From the NCBI GenBank assembly GCA_905221545.1, contig CAJNDO010000012.1:1-51883 (forward strand): 51,883 nucleotides of DNA, written 5' to 3'. The notes beneath the pieces were generated by a model, which saw nothing but the letters and a program-made list of their open reading frames with translations, did no database searches and was not told the DNA's origin. Below, one piece after another: positions 25,395-37,730 of the stretch (position 1 is its first letter; every line of letters starts with the position of its first letter). The translations under genes and the position numbers were made by a program. This DNA is from a bacterium. Lineage in GTDB: Bacteria; Bacillota; Bacilli; Lactobacillales; Streptococcaceae.

Positions 25395-27458
25395 ATGTCT
25401 TTTAAAGTGCTACATAGAGGATACCAACATATCCGACTATCATCTTCTTTTTCACTCACCTTGGATATTCAAGACTATCTTCGTTCCTTGGCGAGAGATG
25501 AAAAGGGGATTGAGTCTATCCAGTTTTACATGGATCAACAGCACTTTACTCTACGCATAAAAGAAGGCTTTTCTGTATTAGATAATGCAGAAGCCTTTTT
25601 AAAAAGAATTGATAAAGGGAAAGTTTCTGAGTTGATGACTCTTCCTGTTCGTAGAGAAGAGAGTGCCTATTCTATCGTTTCAGGTGCAGCGATTAAGCGT
25701 GTGCTTTTTCGTAGTCTTGTGCCGTCTCCTATTCGCTATATATGGACTTGTTATCAGGCTTTTGGATATGTTAAAGAAGCCTATCAAACACTAGCGCGTA
25801 AGGAACTAACGATGGAGGTCTTGGACTGTTCGGCTATTTTATTGTCTTTGTTTATGAACCAATCCAAGACTGCCAGCAACATCATGTTTATGCTTGATTT
25901 GGGGAATCATTTAGATCAGTGGTCATTGAAAAAAACTGCAACAGATTTAGAACAAAGCCTTCTTGCAAAAGAAAGCGATGTATTCTTGGTACAGGGCGAT
26001 ACGGTCGTTAGTATCAAGAGTTCCGATGTTCAAATAGGAGATGTCTTGGTCCTATCTCAAGGAAATGAAATTCTGTTTGATGGACAAGTAGTTTCAGGTT
26101 TAGGTATGGTCAACGAAAGTTCCTTGACAGGAGAGAGTTTTCCAGTTGAAAAAAGAGAGTCTGATTTGGTTTGTGCAAACACAGTCTTGGAGACTGGGGA
26201 GCTACGCATTCGTGTAACCGATAATCAGATGAACAGCCGTATTTTACAGCTGATTGAGTTGATGAAGAAATCTGAAGAAAACAAGAAAACTAAACAACGC
26301 TATTTCATCCAGATGGCGGACAAGGTCGTCAAATATAATTTCTTGGGGGCTGGTCTGACTTACCTATTAACGGGCTCTTTTTCTAAGGCTATTTCATTCC
26401 TATTGGTCGATTTCTCCTGCGCTTTGAAAATCTCTACTCCTGTAGCTTATTTGACAGCTATCAAAGAGGGGTTGAACCGTGAAATGGTGATCAAGGATGG
26501 AGATGTTCTAGAGAAATATCTGGAAGTTGATACTTTCTTGTTTGATAAGACAGGAACAATCACAACTAGCTATCCTATAGTTGAAAAGGTGTTACCTTTT
26601 GGGGACTATAGCGAGGAAGATATTCTCAGAATCAGTGCCTGTCTTGAGGAACACATTTATCATCCTATTGCTAATGCCATTGTCAAGCAAGCTGAGATAG
26701 AGGGAATTGAACATGAGGAAATGCATGGGAAACTCCAATATATCGCAAGTAAGGGAATCAAATCTCATATAGATGGGCAACCAGTTGTTATTGGGAATTA
26801 TGTTTTGATGCAGGATGAGCAAATTCATATCAGTTCAGAACAAAATGCTTTAATTGAAGAGTACAAGAATCACTACAATCTCTTATTCTTAGCCTACCAG
26901 AATGAATTGATTGGAATGTTCTGCATTCATACTCCTTTGAGAAAAGAAGCAAAAGCAGCCTTGGAGAAACTTAAGGAACAAGGGAAAAAATTGATTCTGG
27001 CAACAGGGGACACCCTGGTTAGGACAGAGGAATTAGTCAAAGATTTGCCCTTTGATCAGGTCTATACAGACTTGAAACCTGATGGGAAATTTGAGTTAGT
27101 AGAGGAACTGCAGAAAGCAGGTCATACTATTTTGATGGTTGGGGATGGGTTGAATGACTCGGCGGCTCTAACCCTATCAGATATCGGTGTGGTAATGAAT
27201 GAGAGCGCAGATATTTCTAAGCAGATGAGTGATATCTTATTGTTAGATAATCGCTTGGATTTCTTCCAAGAGTTGGATTCGCTATCATCATCTTTGCAAA
27301 CACTCATCAAGAAGAATATTCAAGATACCGTTGTCGTAAATAGTAGTTTGATTGGCTTTGGCTTGTTTAATTGGCTCAGTCCTTCAAATCTCTCTATCTT
27401 ACATAATCTAACAACCTTGCGCATTGTCCTGCGTAGTCTGTCTATTAAAAATAGATAG
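25395..27458 (+). CDS. P1B-type cation-transporting ATPase, atypical metal-site motif
   Basis: 687 residues. All catalytic signatures are present: actuator TGES (about 245), phosphorylation site DKTGTIT (D about 383), the P1B-specific HP dipeptide (YHP, about 422) and the hinge GDGLNDSAAL (about 582). In the membrane metal-site helix the usual CPC/CPX-ALxxxTP is replaced by SCALKISTP (about 340-348), so proline is lost and one cysteine remains. No N-terminal CXXC metal-binding domain. This places it in an uncommon P1B branch whose ion cannot be assigned by eye. Confidence 0.88.
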   Translation: MSFKVLHRGYQHIRLSSSFSLTLDIQDYLRSLARDEKGIESIQFYMDQQHFTLRIKEGFSVLDNAEAFLKRIDKGKVSELMTLPVRREESAYSIVSGAAIKRVLFRSLVPSPIRYIWTCYQAFGYVKEAYQTLARKELTMEVLDCSAILLSLFMNQSKTASNIMFMLDLGNHLDQWSLKKTATDLEQSLLAKESDVFLVQGDTVVSIKSSDVQIGDVLVLSQGNEILFDGQVVSGLGMVNESSLTGESFPVEKRESDLVCANTVLETGELRIRVTDNQMNSRILQLIELMKKSEENKKTKQRYFIQMADKVVKYNFLGAGLTYLLTGSFSKAISFLLVDFSCALKISTPVAYLTAIKEGLNREMVIKDGDVLEKYLEVDTFLFDKTGTITTSYPIVEKVLPFGDYSEEDILRISACLEEHIYHPIANAIVKQAEIEGIEHEEMHGKLQYIASKGIKSHIDGQPVVIGNYVLMQDEQIHISSEQNALIEEYKNHYNLLFLAYQNELIGMFCIHTPLRKEAKAALEKLKEQGKKLILATGDTLVRTEELVKDLPFDQVYTDLKPDGKFELVEELQKAGHTILMVGDGLNDSAALTLSDIGVVMNESADISKQMSDILLLDNRLDFFQELDSLSSSLQTLIKKNIQDTVVVNSSLIGFGLFNWLSPSNLSILHNLTTLRIVLRSLSIKNR

Positions 27459-27476
27459 ATGATAGTTATTAACAGC

Positions 27477-27514
27477 AAAAAGGAGTTACCTTTCTCGAGG
27501 TTAACTCCTTTGTT
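27477..27514. terminator. Bidirectional terminator between the ATPase and tyrS
   Basis: AAAGGAGTTACC pairs with GGTTAACTCCTTT (one bulged T) and is flanked by A-run and T-rich tracts. Confidence 0.75.
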
Positions 27515-27535
27515 TATAGGTAAATGTTGAATAGT

Positions 27536-28792
27536 TTAGTAAGTCAATACAAAGTATTTTTTCTTACCGCGACGGATAACAGTCAGTTCGTTTTCTAACT
27601 TATCTGCGTCACTCAAGACATAGTCAAGGTCTTGGATGCGGTCGCCGTTGACGTAGATAGCTCCGTTTTGGACATCTTCACGGGCTTGGCGTTTTGAGTT
27701 AACCACACCAGATGACACGAGTAGTTCCACGATATTATGGTTTTCGTCTGCTTGAACTTGGTAGTTCTGTACTCCACGAAGCCCTTGTTTGAGTTCTTTG
27801 ACAGAAAGGTTTTTGATGTTTCCTGCAAAGAGTTGCTCAGTGATGTTGAGGGCTTCTTTGTAGGCTTCTTCGCCGTGAACAAGTGTTACGACTTCACGAG
27901 CCAAGACTTTTTGAGCCAAGCGTTCGTGTGGAGCCGCTTCAAACTGTTTACGGATGTCTTCAATCTCATCAAGTGACAAGAAAGTAAAGATTTTCAAAAA
28001 GCGAACAGCGTCAGCGTCCATAACATTCATCCAGAATTGGTACATTTCGTATGGAGAAGTCTTTTCAGGATTGAGCCAGACTGCGTTTCCTTCTGATTTA
28101 CCAAATTTCTTACCAGTTGCATCTGTGATCAATGGAACAGTGATAACGTGACCAGTCTTGTCAGCCTTACGACGAAGCAATTCGGTACCAGCTGTCATAT
28201 TTCCCCATTGGTCAGAACCACCGATTTGTAGCGTTACATTGTGATCTTGGTTAAGAACGAAGAAGTCGTAACCTTGCATGATTTGGTAGGCAAACTCAGT
28301 GTAAGAAATCCCTGTTTCGATTCGTTTTTTAACAGATTCTTTGCTCATCATGTAGTTGACGGTGAAGTATTTTCCGATATCACGGAGGAAGTCAATGAAG
28401 CTGATGCTGCCAAACCAGTCGTAGTTGTTGACCATGACAGCTTTATTTTCGCCATTTTCAAAGTCAAGAAAACGAGAAAGTTGTCCTTGGATAGACTTGA
28501 CCCAGCCATCTACTGTGTCTTTTGTTTGGAGACTACGTTCAGCATCTTTGAAGGACGGATCTCCGATGAGACCTGTAGCACCGCCAACGAGCGCATAAGG
28601 TTTGTGACCTGCTAGTTGCAAGCGACGACTTGTCAAGATTGCGACAAGGTGGCCTAGGTGAAGGCTGTCAGCAGTTGGATCGTAGCCAGTATAATAAGAA
28701 ACTTGACCTTCTTCTAGGGCTGTACGCAAAGCTTCTTCATCAGTCGTTTGAAAAATCAAACCACGCTCTTTTAGCTCATCAAAAATGTGCAT
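27536..28792 (-). CDS. tyrS: Tyrosyl-tRNA synthetase
   Basis: 418 residues, class I enzyme. The HIGH-like motif is DSLHLGHL (about 42-49) and the KMSKS-like motif is KFGKSEG (about 231). The tyrosine-binding motif QGYDF is near 178, and a C-terminal S4-type RNA-binding domain (about 350-418) is present. AAAGGAGAAAAG precedes the ATG. No T-box leader is visible in the 130-bp gap, unlike many Firmicute tyrS genes. Faces away from pbp1b. Confidence 0.97.
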   Translation of the reverse strand: MHIFDELKERGLIFQTTDEEALRTALEEGQVSYYTGYDPTADSLHLGHLVAILTSRRLQLAGHKPYALVGGATGLIGDPSFKDAERSLQTKDTVDGWVKSIQGQLSRFLDFENGENKAVMVNNYDWFGSISFIDFLRDIGKYFTVNYMMSKESVKKRIETGISYTEFAYQIMQGYDFFVLNQDHNVTLQIGGSDQWGNMTAGTELLRRKADKTGHVITVPLITDATGKKFGKSEGNAVWLNPEKTSPYEMYQFWMNVMDADAVRFLKIFTFLSLDEIEDIRKQFEAAPHERLAQKVLAREVVTLVHGEEAYKEALNITEQLFAGNIKNLSVKELKQGLRGVQNYQVQADENHNIVELLVSSGVVNSKRQAREDVQNGAIYVNGDRIQDLDYVLSDADKLENELTVIRRGKKKYFVLTY

Positions 28793-28887
28793 GTGTCTTT
28801 TCTCCTTTTTAAAATTATTGTTTCTAACTATTGTATCACAAACTTGGGCAATAGCCTAGTAGAATAGGGAAGAAAGTGGCTATTTTA

Positions 28888-31390
<2,503 letters not shown>

Positions 31391-31391
31391 G

Positions 31392-31420
31392 AAAGTGGCA
31401 TTGATTGCCACTTTTTTCTT
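31392..31420 (+). terminator. Intrinsic terminator of pbp1b
   Basis: AAGTGGCA pairs with TGCCACTT around ttgat, followed by a long T-run, directly after the stop codon. Confidence 0.9.
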
Positions 31421-31431
31421 TTTTCCTTTCG

Positions 31432-31440
31432 TGTTACAAT
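31432..31440 (+). promoter_or_regulatory. Extended -10 promoter abutting the EamA start
   Basis: TG-t-TACAAT, with TACAAT at 31435-31440. The expected transcription start (about 31446-31447) coincides with the ATG at 31447. Confidence 0.5.
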
Positions 31441-31446
31441 AAAGGT

Positions 31447-32358
31447 ATGAATCAGTATCAGAAAAAGATTGTTAAAGGAACCATTTATTCGCTCTTATCC
31501 GGCTTAATCTGGGGAATCTGTGGGATTTTAGGAGAGTATTTCTTTACTCATTATCAAGTGTCCTCTGGCTGGATTACCTCTATGCGTTTGACACTAGCAG
31601 GGAGCCTTGTGCTCATTTGGTCTGCAATGCAATTAAAATCGCAAGTGCTAGATATCTGGCGAGACAAGAAAAATTACCTGCCCTTTCTAGCCTATGCTAT
31701 TTTGGGAATTTTCTCAGTCCAGTATTTTTTCTATCTCTGTGTAGAATACTCAAATGCTGCGACAGCAACTATTTTACAGTTTATTAGTCCAGTTTTTATC
31801 CTCTTTTACAATCGTTTGGTTTATCACAAACGAGCCTCAACAAGCGCTATTTTCTATGTTTTGGTTGCTATGCTGGGTGTTGGCTTGATGGCGACAAAAG
31901 GCGATCTCTCTCAGTTATCCATGACGCCACTAGCCCTTGTAACAGGTTTGCTAAGTGCTATGGGGGTTATGTTTAATGTTATCTTGCCCCAACCTTTTGC
32001 AAAGCGCTATGGTTTTGTACCCACGGTTGGGTGGGGGATGATTTTGGCCGGTTTATTTAGCAATGTCCTCTCGCCAGTGTATCAGCTTTCCTTTACTCTT
32101 GATATTTGGAGTATCTTGATTTGCCTCATTATCGCTTTCTTCGGGACGGCTTTTGCCTTTTTCATCTCCATGAAGGCAGTGTCCTTGGTCTCTCCCTTGG
32201 TGGTTTCTGTTATCAGTGCCAGTGAACCTCTCTCCTCTGCTCTCTTGAGTGTTTTGTTTTTAGGATTGGTAGTGGATTGGTCCCTTCTTCTAGCTATGGC
32301 CCTGATTATTTTACCCATGATTTTCCTATCGATAGAAGAAGCGAAAGAAAGTAAATAA
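31447..32358 (+). CDS. EamA/DMT-family transporter
   Basis: 303 residues with about ten hydrophobic segments arranged as two EamA repeats (GTIYSLLSGLIWGICGILGEYFF in the first; TPLALVTGLLSAMGVMFNV beginning the second). The drug/metabolite transporter superfamily usually exports metabolites or amino acids; the substrate is unknown. Start ATG 31447 begins MNQYQKKIVKG. It has no ribosome site, and its -10 box ends only six bases upstream, so the mRNA may be leaderless. Confidence 0.85.
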   Translation: MNQYQKKIVKGTIYSLLSGLIWGICGILGEYFFTHYQVSSGWITSMRLTLAGSLVLIWSAMQLKSQVLDIWRDKKNYLPFLAYAILGIFSVQYFFYLCVEYSNAATATILQFISPVFILFYNRLVYHKRASTSAIFYVLVAMLGVGLMATKGDLSQLSMTPLALVTGLLSAMGVMFNVILPQPFAKRYGFVPTVGWGMILAGLFSNVLSPVYQLSFTLDIWSILICLIIAFFGTAFAFFISMKAVSLVSPLVVSVISASEPLSSALLSVLFLGLVVDWSLLLAMALIILPMIFLSIEEAKESK

Positions 32359-32384
32359 AAAGTCTTTTCTTAATTCTAAAAGTA

Positions 32385-32393
32385 TGCTATACT
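32385..32393 (+). promoter_or_regulatory. Promoter of the structured RNA upstream of dapH
   Basis: Extended -10 TG-c-TATACT (TATACT 32388-32393) with a weak TTTTCT 17 bp upstream. No coding sequence follows for 200 bp. Confidence 0.65.
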
Positions 32394-32399
32394 AGAATA

Positions 32400-32548
32400 G
32401 TCAATAAAACACGGGGAGATAGTTGTGAAGAGTGTTTTTAGGTTGTATCGGTAGGGGCTTGCTTTTACCGACAGCACGTTTTATCTCACATCCCTAAAAA
32501 TCATACCTAAAAACAAACAAAAAGGCTTCAAATTTGAGGCCTTTTTTG
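32400..32548 (+). ncRNA. Candidate structured small RNA (about 150 nt)
   Basis: The stretch has a promoter, no plausible ORF and an intrinsic terminator. Inside it, TCGGTAGGGG (32448-32457) pairs with CTTTTACCGA (32462-32471) around CTTG, using three G-U pairs that work only in rightward RNA. GTTTTTAGGT (32434-32443) pairs with ACCTAAAAAC (32505-32514), and the nearby CCCTAAAAAT (32492-32501) can compete for the same strand. GAGATA (32416-32421) can pair with TATCTC (32482-32487). It fits neither 6S, tmRNA, SRP RNA nor RNase P by eye. It could be a trans-acting sRNA or a leader of dapH. Confidence 0.6.
32522..32548 (+). terminator. Terminator of the structured RNA
   Basis: AAGGCTTCAAA pairs with TTTGAGGCCTT (one G-U), followed by TTTTTT. 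Confidence 0.85.
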
Positions 32549-32555
32549 GTAGAAT
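32547..32555 (+). promoter_or_regulatory. Promoter of dapH
   Basis: Extended -10 TG-g-TAGAAT (TAGAAT 32550-32555) begins in the T-run of the preceding terminator. A weak TTCAAA lies 17 bp upstream, inside the hairpin. Confidence 0.5.
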
Positions 32556-32586
32556 AGGTATCATTAAAATGAACTAGGAGGCGCCT

Positions 32587-33285
32587 ATGACTGCCACAAA
32601 AATGAACGCACAAGAAATTATCCAATTTATCGCCAATGCTGAAAAGAAAACCAGTGTCAAAGTAACCTTTGAGGGACAACTCGCAACTGCTGTACCAAGC
32701 TCTGTTGTCAAATTAGGAAATGTTTTATTCGGAGACTGGAAAGATGTTGCTCAGCTTCTAGATGGCTTGGTAGAAAATCAAGACTATGTTGTTGAGCAAG
32801 ATGCTCGCAATTCGGCAGTTCCTTTGCTAGATAAGCGTGCTATCAACGCCCGTATCGAACCAGGTGCGATTATCCGTGACCAGGTAGAAATTGGTGACAA
32901 TGCTGTTATCATGATGGGAGCTGTTATCAATATCGGTGCTGAAATTGGTGCAGGAACTATGATTGATATGGGTGCTATCCTTGGTGGCCGTGCCATCGTT
33001 GGGAAAAACAGCCACGTTGGTGCAGGTGCCGTTCTTGCAGGTGTGATTGAGCCAGCTAGTGCTGAACCAGTTCGTGTCGGAGATAATGTTCTTATCGGTG
33101 CCAATGCAGTGGTTATCGAAGGAGTCCAAATCGGTAGTGGTTCAGTTGTCGCAGCAGGAGCTATTGTTACCCAAGATGTCCCAGAAAACGTGGTAGTAGC
33201 AGGTGTTCCAGCTCGTATTATCAAAGAGATTGATGCCCAAACCCAACAAAAAACAGCGCTAGAAGATGCGCTTCGCACCTTGTAA
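32587..33285 (+). CDS. dapH: Tetrahydrodipicolinate N-acetyltransferase
   Basis: 232 residues. An N-terminal alpha/beta domain (1-85) is followed by a left-handed parallel beta-helix of hexapeptide repeats ([39 protein letters not shown] and so on, about 90-210). Acetylates tetrahydrodipicolinate in the acetylated branch of diaminopimelate/lysine synthesis, supplying lysine for pneumococcal-type peptidoglycan. AGGAGGCGCCT precedes the ATG. The following M20 gene encodes the deacetylase of the same branch. Confidence 0.95.
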   Translation: MTATKMNAQEIIQFIANAEKKTSVKVTFEGQLATAVPSSVVKLGNVLFGDWKDVAQLLDGLVENQDYVVEQDARNSAVPLLDKRAINARIEPGAIIRDQVEIGDNAVIMMGAVINIGAEIGAGTMIDMGAILGGRAIVGKNSHVGAGAVLAGVIEPASAEPVRVGDNVLIGANAVVIEGVQIGSGSVVAAGAIVTQDVPENVVVAGVPARIIKEIDAQTQQKTALEDALRTL

Positions 33286-33299
33286 TTGCAAAAGACAAA

Positions 33300-33330
33300 T
33301 AGAGGCGGAACCCTTTTTCCAGCCTCTTTC
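33300..33330 (+). terminator. Weak terminator/hairpin between dapH and the M20 gene
   Basis: AGAGGC-GGAA pairs with TTCC-a-GCCTCT around cccttt, with a short T-rich tail. Probably only partial termination, because the next gene has no clear separate promoter. Confidence 0.5.
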
Positions 33331-33352
33331 TGCTATATAGGAGGATAGATAG

Positions 33353-34483
33353 ATGTTAGATTTGATTCAGACTAGACGAGATTTGCACCAGATTCCAGAG
33401 ATTGGCTTGGAGGAGTTCAAAACACAGGCTTATTTGCTGGATGTGATTGAGAAATTGACTGCGGGCAAGGATTTTGTCCAAGTTCGTACTTGGCGGACAG
33501 GTATTTTGGTTTATTTGCAGGGAAGTCAGCCAGAGCGTACCGTTGGTTGGAGAACAGATATTGATGGCCTGCCTATCGTCGAACAAACAGGCCTTCCTTT
33601 TGCTTCCCAACATCAAGGTCGCATGCACGCTTGTGGACATGATTTTCATATGACCATTGCCTTGGGTTGTCTTGAGCGTGCACTGGAGGAGCAACCCAAG
33701 AATAATCTGCTCTTCCTATTTCAGCCTGCTGAAGAAAATGAAGCTGGTGGGATGCTCATGTATGAGGATGGTGCTTTTGGAGACTGGTTGCCAGATCAAT
33801 TTTATGGTCTCCATGTCCGGCCAGATTTGAAAGTCGGCCAGATCGCGACCAATACTCATACACTTTTTGCAGGGACCTGTGAGGTGAAGATTCGTTTCAA
33901 AGGAAAAGGGGGCCACGCAGCTTTTCCGCATGAAGCCAATGACGCTTTGGTGGCGGCTAGTTACTTTGTAACCCAAGTGCAGTCAGTTGTCAGCCGCAAT
34001 GTCAACCCAATCGAGGGAGCAGTGGTGACCTTTGGAGTTTTCCAAGCTGGAACAACCAACAATGTCATCACAGACACAGCCTTTTTGCATGGAACTATTC
34101 GAGCTTTGACACAGGACATGAGTCTCTTGGTTCAAAAGAGGGTCAAAACAGTTGCAGAAGGAGTTGCAGCTGCCTTCGATATGGAAGTCGAAGTGGAACT
34201 CAAACAAGGGGGCTACTTGCCTGTTGAGAACAATCCAGCCTTGGCGCGTGAACTGATGGACTTCTTTGAAGAAAAAGAGGGGATTGATTTGATTGATATC
34301 GAGCCTGCTATGACAGGTGAGGACTTTGGTTATCTCCTTTCGAAGGTTGATGGGGTTATGTTTTGGTTAGGTATCGATAGTCCCTACGCCCTTCATCACC
34401 CTCAGATGACTCCTAAGGAAGAGGCTCTAGGAATTGGGGTGGATGCGGTCTCTAGTTTCCTGAAAAAGAAGGCAGCAGAGTAG
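33353..34483 (+). CDS. M20-family amidohydrolase, probable N-acetyldiaminopimelate deacetylase
   Basis: 376 residues. M20 metal-site pattern: [14 protein letters not shown] (about 89-102), EENEAGG (about 128) and [10 protein letters not shown] (lid domain, about 182). Similar to HipO/amidohydrolases and to YkuR-type N-acetyl-LL-diaminopimelate deacetylase. The position after dapH supports deacetylation of N-acetyl-diaminopimelate; that assignment is from context. AGGAGGATAG precedes the ATG. Followed closely by the folate gene at 34495. Confidence 0.88.
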   Translation: MLDLIQTRRDLHQIPEIGLEEFKTQAYLLDVIEKLTAGKDFVQVRTWRTGILVYLQGSQPERTVGWRTDIDGLPIVEQTGLPFASQHQGRMHACGHDFHMTIALGCLERALEEQPKNNLLFLFQPAEENEAGGMLMYEDGAFGDWLPDQFYGLHVRPDLKVGQIATNTHTLFAGTCEVKIRFKGKGGHAAFPHEANDALVAASYFVTQVQSVVSRNVNPIEGAVVTFGVFQAGTTNNVITDTAFLHGTIRALTQDMSLLVQKRVKTVAEGVAAAFDMEVEVELKQGGYLPVENNPALARELMDFFEEKEGIDLIDIEPAMTGEDFGYLLSKVDGVMFWLGIDSPYALHHPQMTPKEEALGIGVDAVSSFLKKKAAE

Positions 34484-34494
34484 AGGATTTGTCT

Positions 34495-35034
34495 ATGAAA
34501 GCAGAACTACGCAAGCAAGTCTTGCAGGAAATGAAGGATATCCCTAGAGGGCAAAAACAGGCTATGGATCAAGCTTTAACGGATCAATTTTTGAAACATC
34601 CCTTCTATCAAGAAGCCAAGGTTATCGCAACCTATCTCTCTTTTCCTCATGAGTTTCAAACGCAGGAATTGATTGAGCAGGCGCAGAAGGATGGCAAGAA
34701 GGTTCTGATACCCAAAACCTATCCCAAGGGGCGCATGGACTTTGTAGTCTATGATCCGAAACAACTGGTCAAAACTTCCTTTGGCTTACTGGAACCACAG
34801 GGAAATTTGGAAGTAGTGGATGCCTCTCAGATTGATTTGATTCATGTTCCTGGTCTGGCTTTTACGACAGAGGGCTATCGGATTGGCTATGGTGGAGGCT
34901 ATTACGACCGCTATCTTGAACATTTTACTGGTCATAGTATGAGTACAATCTATCCTTGTCAAGTTCAGCAATTCATGCCCGAAAATCATGATATTCCTGT
35001 TCAGGAGGTTTTGGTTGATGAAGGAAATCTTTGA
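34495..35034 (+). CDS. 5-formyltetrahydrofolate cyclo-ligase
   Basis: 179 residues from ATG 34495 (AGAGGATTT upstream). The family signature GYRIGYGGGYYDRYL is near residue 125-140 and the N-terminal basic MKAELRKQVLQEM helix is typical. Converts 5-formyl-THF to 5,10-methenyl-THF with ATP (YgfA/FAU1 family). It starts 11 bp after the M20 gene and overlaps the rhomboid gene by 17 bp, so these genes form one operon. Confidence 0.93.
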   Translation: MKAELRKQVLQEMKDIPRGQKQAMDQALTDQFLKHPFYQEAKVIATYLSFPHEFQTQELIEQAQKDGKKVLIPKTYPKGRMDFVVYDPKQLVKTSFGLLEPQGNLEVVDASQIDLIHVPGLAFTTEGYRIGYGGGYYDRYLEHFTGHSMSTIYPCQVQQFMPENHDIPVQEVLVDEGNL

Positions 35035-35695
35035 CAGACGTTATCCTGTGACGAGTTTCTTCCTATTAGTGACGACCTTGGTATTTCTACTAATGTTGGT
35101 GACAACAGGTGGAAACTTTGATAGGGCAGATACCTTATTTCGATTTGGAGCCATGTACGGGCCTGCCATTCGCCTCTTTCCTGAGCAGGCTTGGCGTCTC
35201 TTTTCGGCTATTTTTGTTCATATTGGGTGGGAGCATTTCATAGTTAATATGCTTTCGCTTTATTATCTTGGTAGGCAGGTAGAGGAGATTTTCGGTTCTA
35301 AGCAGTTTTTCTTTCTCTATCTCTTATCAGGAATGATGGGTAATCTCTTTGTTTTTGTATTTAGTCCCAAATCCTTAGCAGCAGGAGCCTCTACTTCTCT
35401 TTATGGTCTGTTTGCAGCGATTATCATTCTTCGCTATGCCACTCGCAGTCCCTATATCCAACAGCTAGGACAGTCTTATTTGACACTTTTTGTGATTAAC
35501 ATTATTGGAAGTGTTCTGATTCCAGGAATTAGCCTAGCTGGCCATATCGGAGGTGCAGTTGGTGGCGCATTTCTAGCAGTTATCTTTCCAGTTCGAGGAG
35601 AAAGACGGATGTATAGCACTAGCAAGAGGTTAGGAGCGGTAGTCTTGTTCGTAGGATTCGCAGTCTTGCTTCTCTACAAGGGAATGGGATTGTGA
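35018..35695 (+). CDS. Rhomboid-family intramembrane serine protease
   Basis: 225 residues, six to seven membrane segments. Catalytic serine in AAGASTSLYG (about 122; usual GASG here GAST) and catalytic histidine in LAGHIGGAVGG (about 176). HIGWEHFIVNMLSLYYLG (about 69) is the second signature. Start ATG 35018, with AGGAGG 9 bases upstream, lies inside the 3' end of the cyclo-ligase gene in another frame. It cleaves transmembrane helices; the substrate is unknown. Confidence 0.92.
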   Translation: MKEIFDRRYPVTSFFLLVTTLVFLLMLVTTGGNFDRADTLFRFGAMYGPAIRLFPEQAWRLFSAIFVHIGWEHFIVNMLSLYYLGRQVEEIFGSKQFFFLYLLSGMMGNLFVFVFSPKSLAAGASTSLYGLFAAIIILRYATRSPYIQQLGQSYLTLFVINIIGSVLIPGISLAGHIGGAVGGAFLAVIFPVRGERRMYSTSKRLGAVVLFVGFAVLLLYKGMGL

Positions 35696-35723
35696 CGAAG
35701 TTGAAAGAAAATTTGTGTAATGA

Positions 35724-35759
35724 AAAAAGATAAGGCATTTTTTGAACCTTATCTTTTTT
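35724..35759. terminator. Bidirectional terminator between the rhomboid gene and galU
   Basis: AAAGATAAGG pairs with CCTTATCTTT around an 11-base loop, with A- and T-runs on either side. Confidence 0.88.
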
Positions 35760-35762
35760 ATG

Positions 35763-36662
35763 TTATTCTTTCTCAGCCAATTCTTTTCCTAGTTGGATGA
35801 GGTAATCTTTCAAGTCATCTTTGACTTGTGGATGTTTGAGTGCGTAGTCAATAGATGTTTTCATAAAGCCAAACTTATCCCCAACGTCGTAACGAGCTCC
35901 TGAAAATTCACGGGCGAAAACACGTTGTGTTTTATTAAGCGTATCGATAGCATCGGTAAGTTGGATTTCATTTCCAGCACCAGGAGCTTGCTTTTCGAGG
36001 ATATCAAAAATCTCCGGTGTGAGAAGATAGCGACCGATGATTGCCAAATCACTTGGTGCATCTTCGGGAGCTGGTTTTTCAACGAAAGTTTCGACACTGT
36101 AGAGACCATTGATTCCTTCGCCTTGAGGAGCAATGACTCCATATGATGAAACGTCTTCGTGTGGTACGGGCATGACAGCAATGGTTGATGCGTGTGTCTT
36201 TTCGTAATCATTCATCAGTTGTTTTGTCAACGGAACGGCATTCTCATCTGTGATGTCCATAAGGTCGTCACCAAGCATGACAACGAAGGGCTCATTCCCT
36301 ACAAAAGCTTTGGCTTGTAAGACAGCATCTCCAAGACCACGAGGGTGAGTTTGGCGAATGAAATGGAGGCGCATACCAGTTGCTTCATCTACTAATTTTA
36401 ACAGATCCGTTTTGCCTTTTTCTTTGAGGTTGTACTCAAGCTCAAAATTTGAATCAAAGTGGTCCTCAATAGAACGTTTTGACTTACCAGTGACAACTAG
36501 AATATCTTCGATACCTGATTTAAGAGCCTCTTCTACGATAAATTGGATAGTTGGTTTATCTACGATTGGCAACATTTCTTTGGCAAGGGCCTTGGTTGCT
36601 GGTAAGAATCGAGTTCCTAGTCCAGCGGCAGGAATGACTGCTTTTCTAACTTTCAGTGCCAT
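35763..36662 (-). CDS. galU: UTP-glucose-1-phosphate uridylyltransferase
   Basis: 299 residues. Nucleotidyltransferase signature [22 protein letters not shown] (about 10-31) and the VEKP motif (about 190). Makes UDP-glucose, the precursor of capsule, teichoic acid and glycolipid sugars. It is cytoplasmic. AAAGGATTATT precedes the ATG, 21 bp after gpsA; the two form one leftward operon. Confidence 0.97.
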   Translation of the reverse strand: MALKVRKAVIPAAGLGTRFLPATKALAKEMLPIVDKPTIQFIVEEALKSGIEDILVVTGKSKRSIEDHFDSNFELEYNLKEKGKTDLLKLVDEATGMRLHFIRQTHPRGLGDAVLQAKAFVGNEPFVVMLGDDLMDITDENAVPLTKQLMNDYEKTHASTIAVMPVPHEDVSSYGVIAPQGEGINGLYSVETFVEKPAPEDAPSDLAIIGRYLLTPEIFDILEKQAPGAGNEIQLTDAIDTLNKTQRVFAREFSGARYDVGDKFGFMKTSIDYALKHPQVKDDLKDYLIQLGKELAEKE

Positions 36663-36683
36663 AATAATCCTTTCTATAGAGGG

Positions 36684-37700
36684 CTAAGACCACTCATTTT
36701 CTGCTTTAAATTCATTGTTCATGATGTCATAAATGGCATCTTTGATATTGGTTCCGTTGTAGATAACTTGGTAAATGGCCTGTGTAATTGGCATATAAAC
36801 TCCAAGTTCTTGCGCTAGTTCATAGGCTGCTCGAGTCGTTGAGATTCCTTCAATTACCATGCCCATATTGGCCTCGATATCAGCTAGGGATTCTCCACGA
36901 CCAAGGGCATCGCCGGCTCTCCAGTTTCGAGAGTGGATGGAGGTTCCCGTTACAATCAAATCTCCCACACCGGATAAGCCACTATAGGTCAACGGACTGG
37001 CACCGAGTGCCACCCCTAGGCGGGTAATTTCTGCCAAACCTCGAGCGATGATGGCTGCCTTGGCATTGTCACCAAATCCTAAACCATGTAAAGCTCCAGC
37101 ACCGACAGCGATAATATTTTTAAGAGCACCAGCAGTTTCAACTCCAATGACATCCGTATTGGTATAAAGTCGGAAGTAGTGATTGCTAAAGAGCTCCTGA
37201 ACGTATTGAGCTGTTTGTAAATCTTTAGAAGCAGCTGTGATTAAAGTCAGGTCACGCACAATGGTCTCTTCTGCATGGCTAGGCCCTGAAACAACGACAA
37301 TATCACTGCGGAGCTCTTCAGGAATTTCTTCTTCAAGGATGGTTGATAATCGTTTATGGCTATCGGGTTCTAATCCCTTTGATGCGTGCATGATAATAGC
37401 CTTATGGTCTAAGGTTTGAGCAACTTGTTGGGCAACAATTCGTGTCACTTTTGTTGGGACAACAAACAAAATCGCATCTACATCTTTCAAGGCCTCTGCT
37501 AAGTCAGTGTAGGCAATGATTTTTTCATCTAGAACGACATCTTTAAAGTAGTGTTTGTTAGTATGATAGGTATTAATTTCATTGATTTGCTCGGGAATAT
37601 TTCCCCAGATACGTACCTCGTGTCCATTGTCATTTAAGACTTGTGAAAGGGCAGTTCCCCAAGAACCAGGCCCCAAGACGGCGACGGTTTGTTTTTTCAT
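36684..37700 (-). CDS. gpsA: Glycerol-3-phosphate dehydrogenase [NAD(P)+]
   Basis: 338 residues. NAD-binding GPGSWGTAL (about 10-18), catalytic region [25 protein letters not shown] (about 198-222, catalytic Lys upstream at about 193 in ALKN). Makes sn-glycerol-3-phosphate for phospholipid and lipoteichoic acid synthesis. AAGGAGGAAAAC precedes the ATG. Promoter form TG-g-TAAAAT on the minus strand at 37731-37739. First gene of gpsA-galU. Confidence 0.97.
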   Translation of the reverse strand: MKKQTVAVLGPGSWGTALSQVLNDNGHEVRIWGNIPEQINEINTYHTNKHYFKDVVLDEKIIAYTDLAEALKDVDAILFVVPTKVTRIVAQQVAQTLDHKAIIMHASKGLEPDSHKRLSTILEEEIPEELRSDIVVVSGPSHAEETIVRDLTLITAASKDLQTAQYVQELFSNHYFRLYTNTDVIGVETAGALKNIIAVGAGALHGLGFGDNAKAAIIARGLAEITRLGVALGASPLTYSGLSGVGDLIVTGTSIHSRNWRAGDALGRGESLADIEANMGMVIEGISTTRAAYELAQELGVYMPITQAIYQVIYNGTNIKDAIYDIMNNEFKAENEWS

Positions 37701-37730
37701 GTTTTCCTCCTTGATAGAGCTATCTCTTTT

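Noticed and set aside
33300..33352. Separate promoter for the M20 deacetylase
   Set aside because: No convincing -35/-10 pair lies between the hairpin and the start; co-transcription with dapH is simpler.
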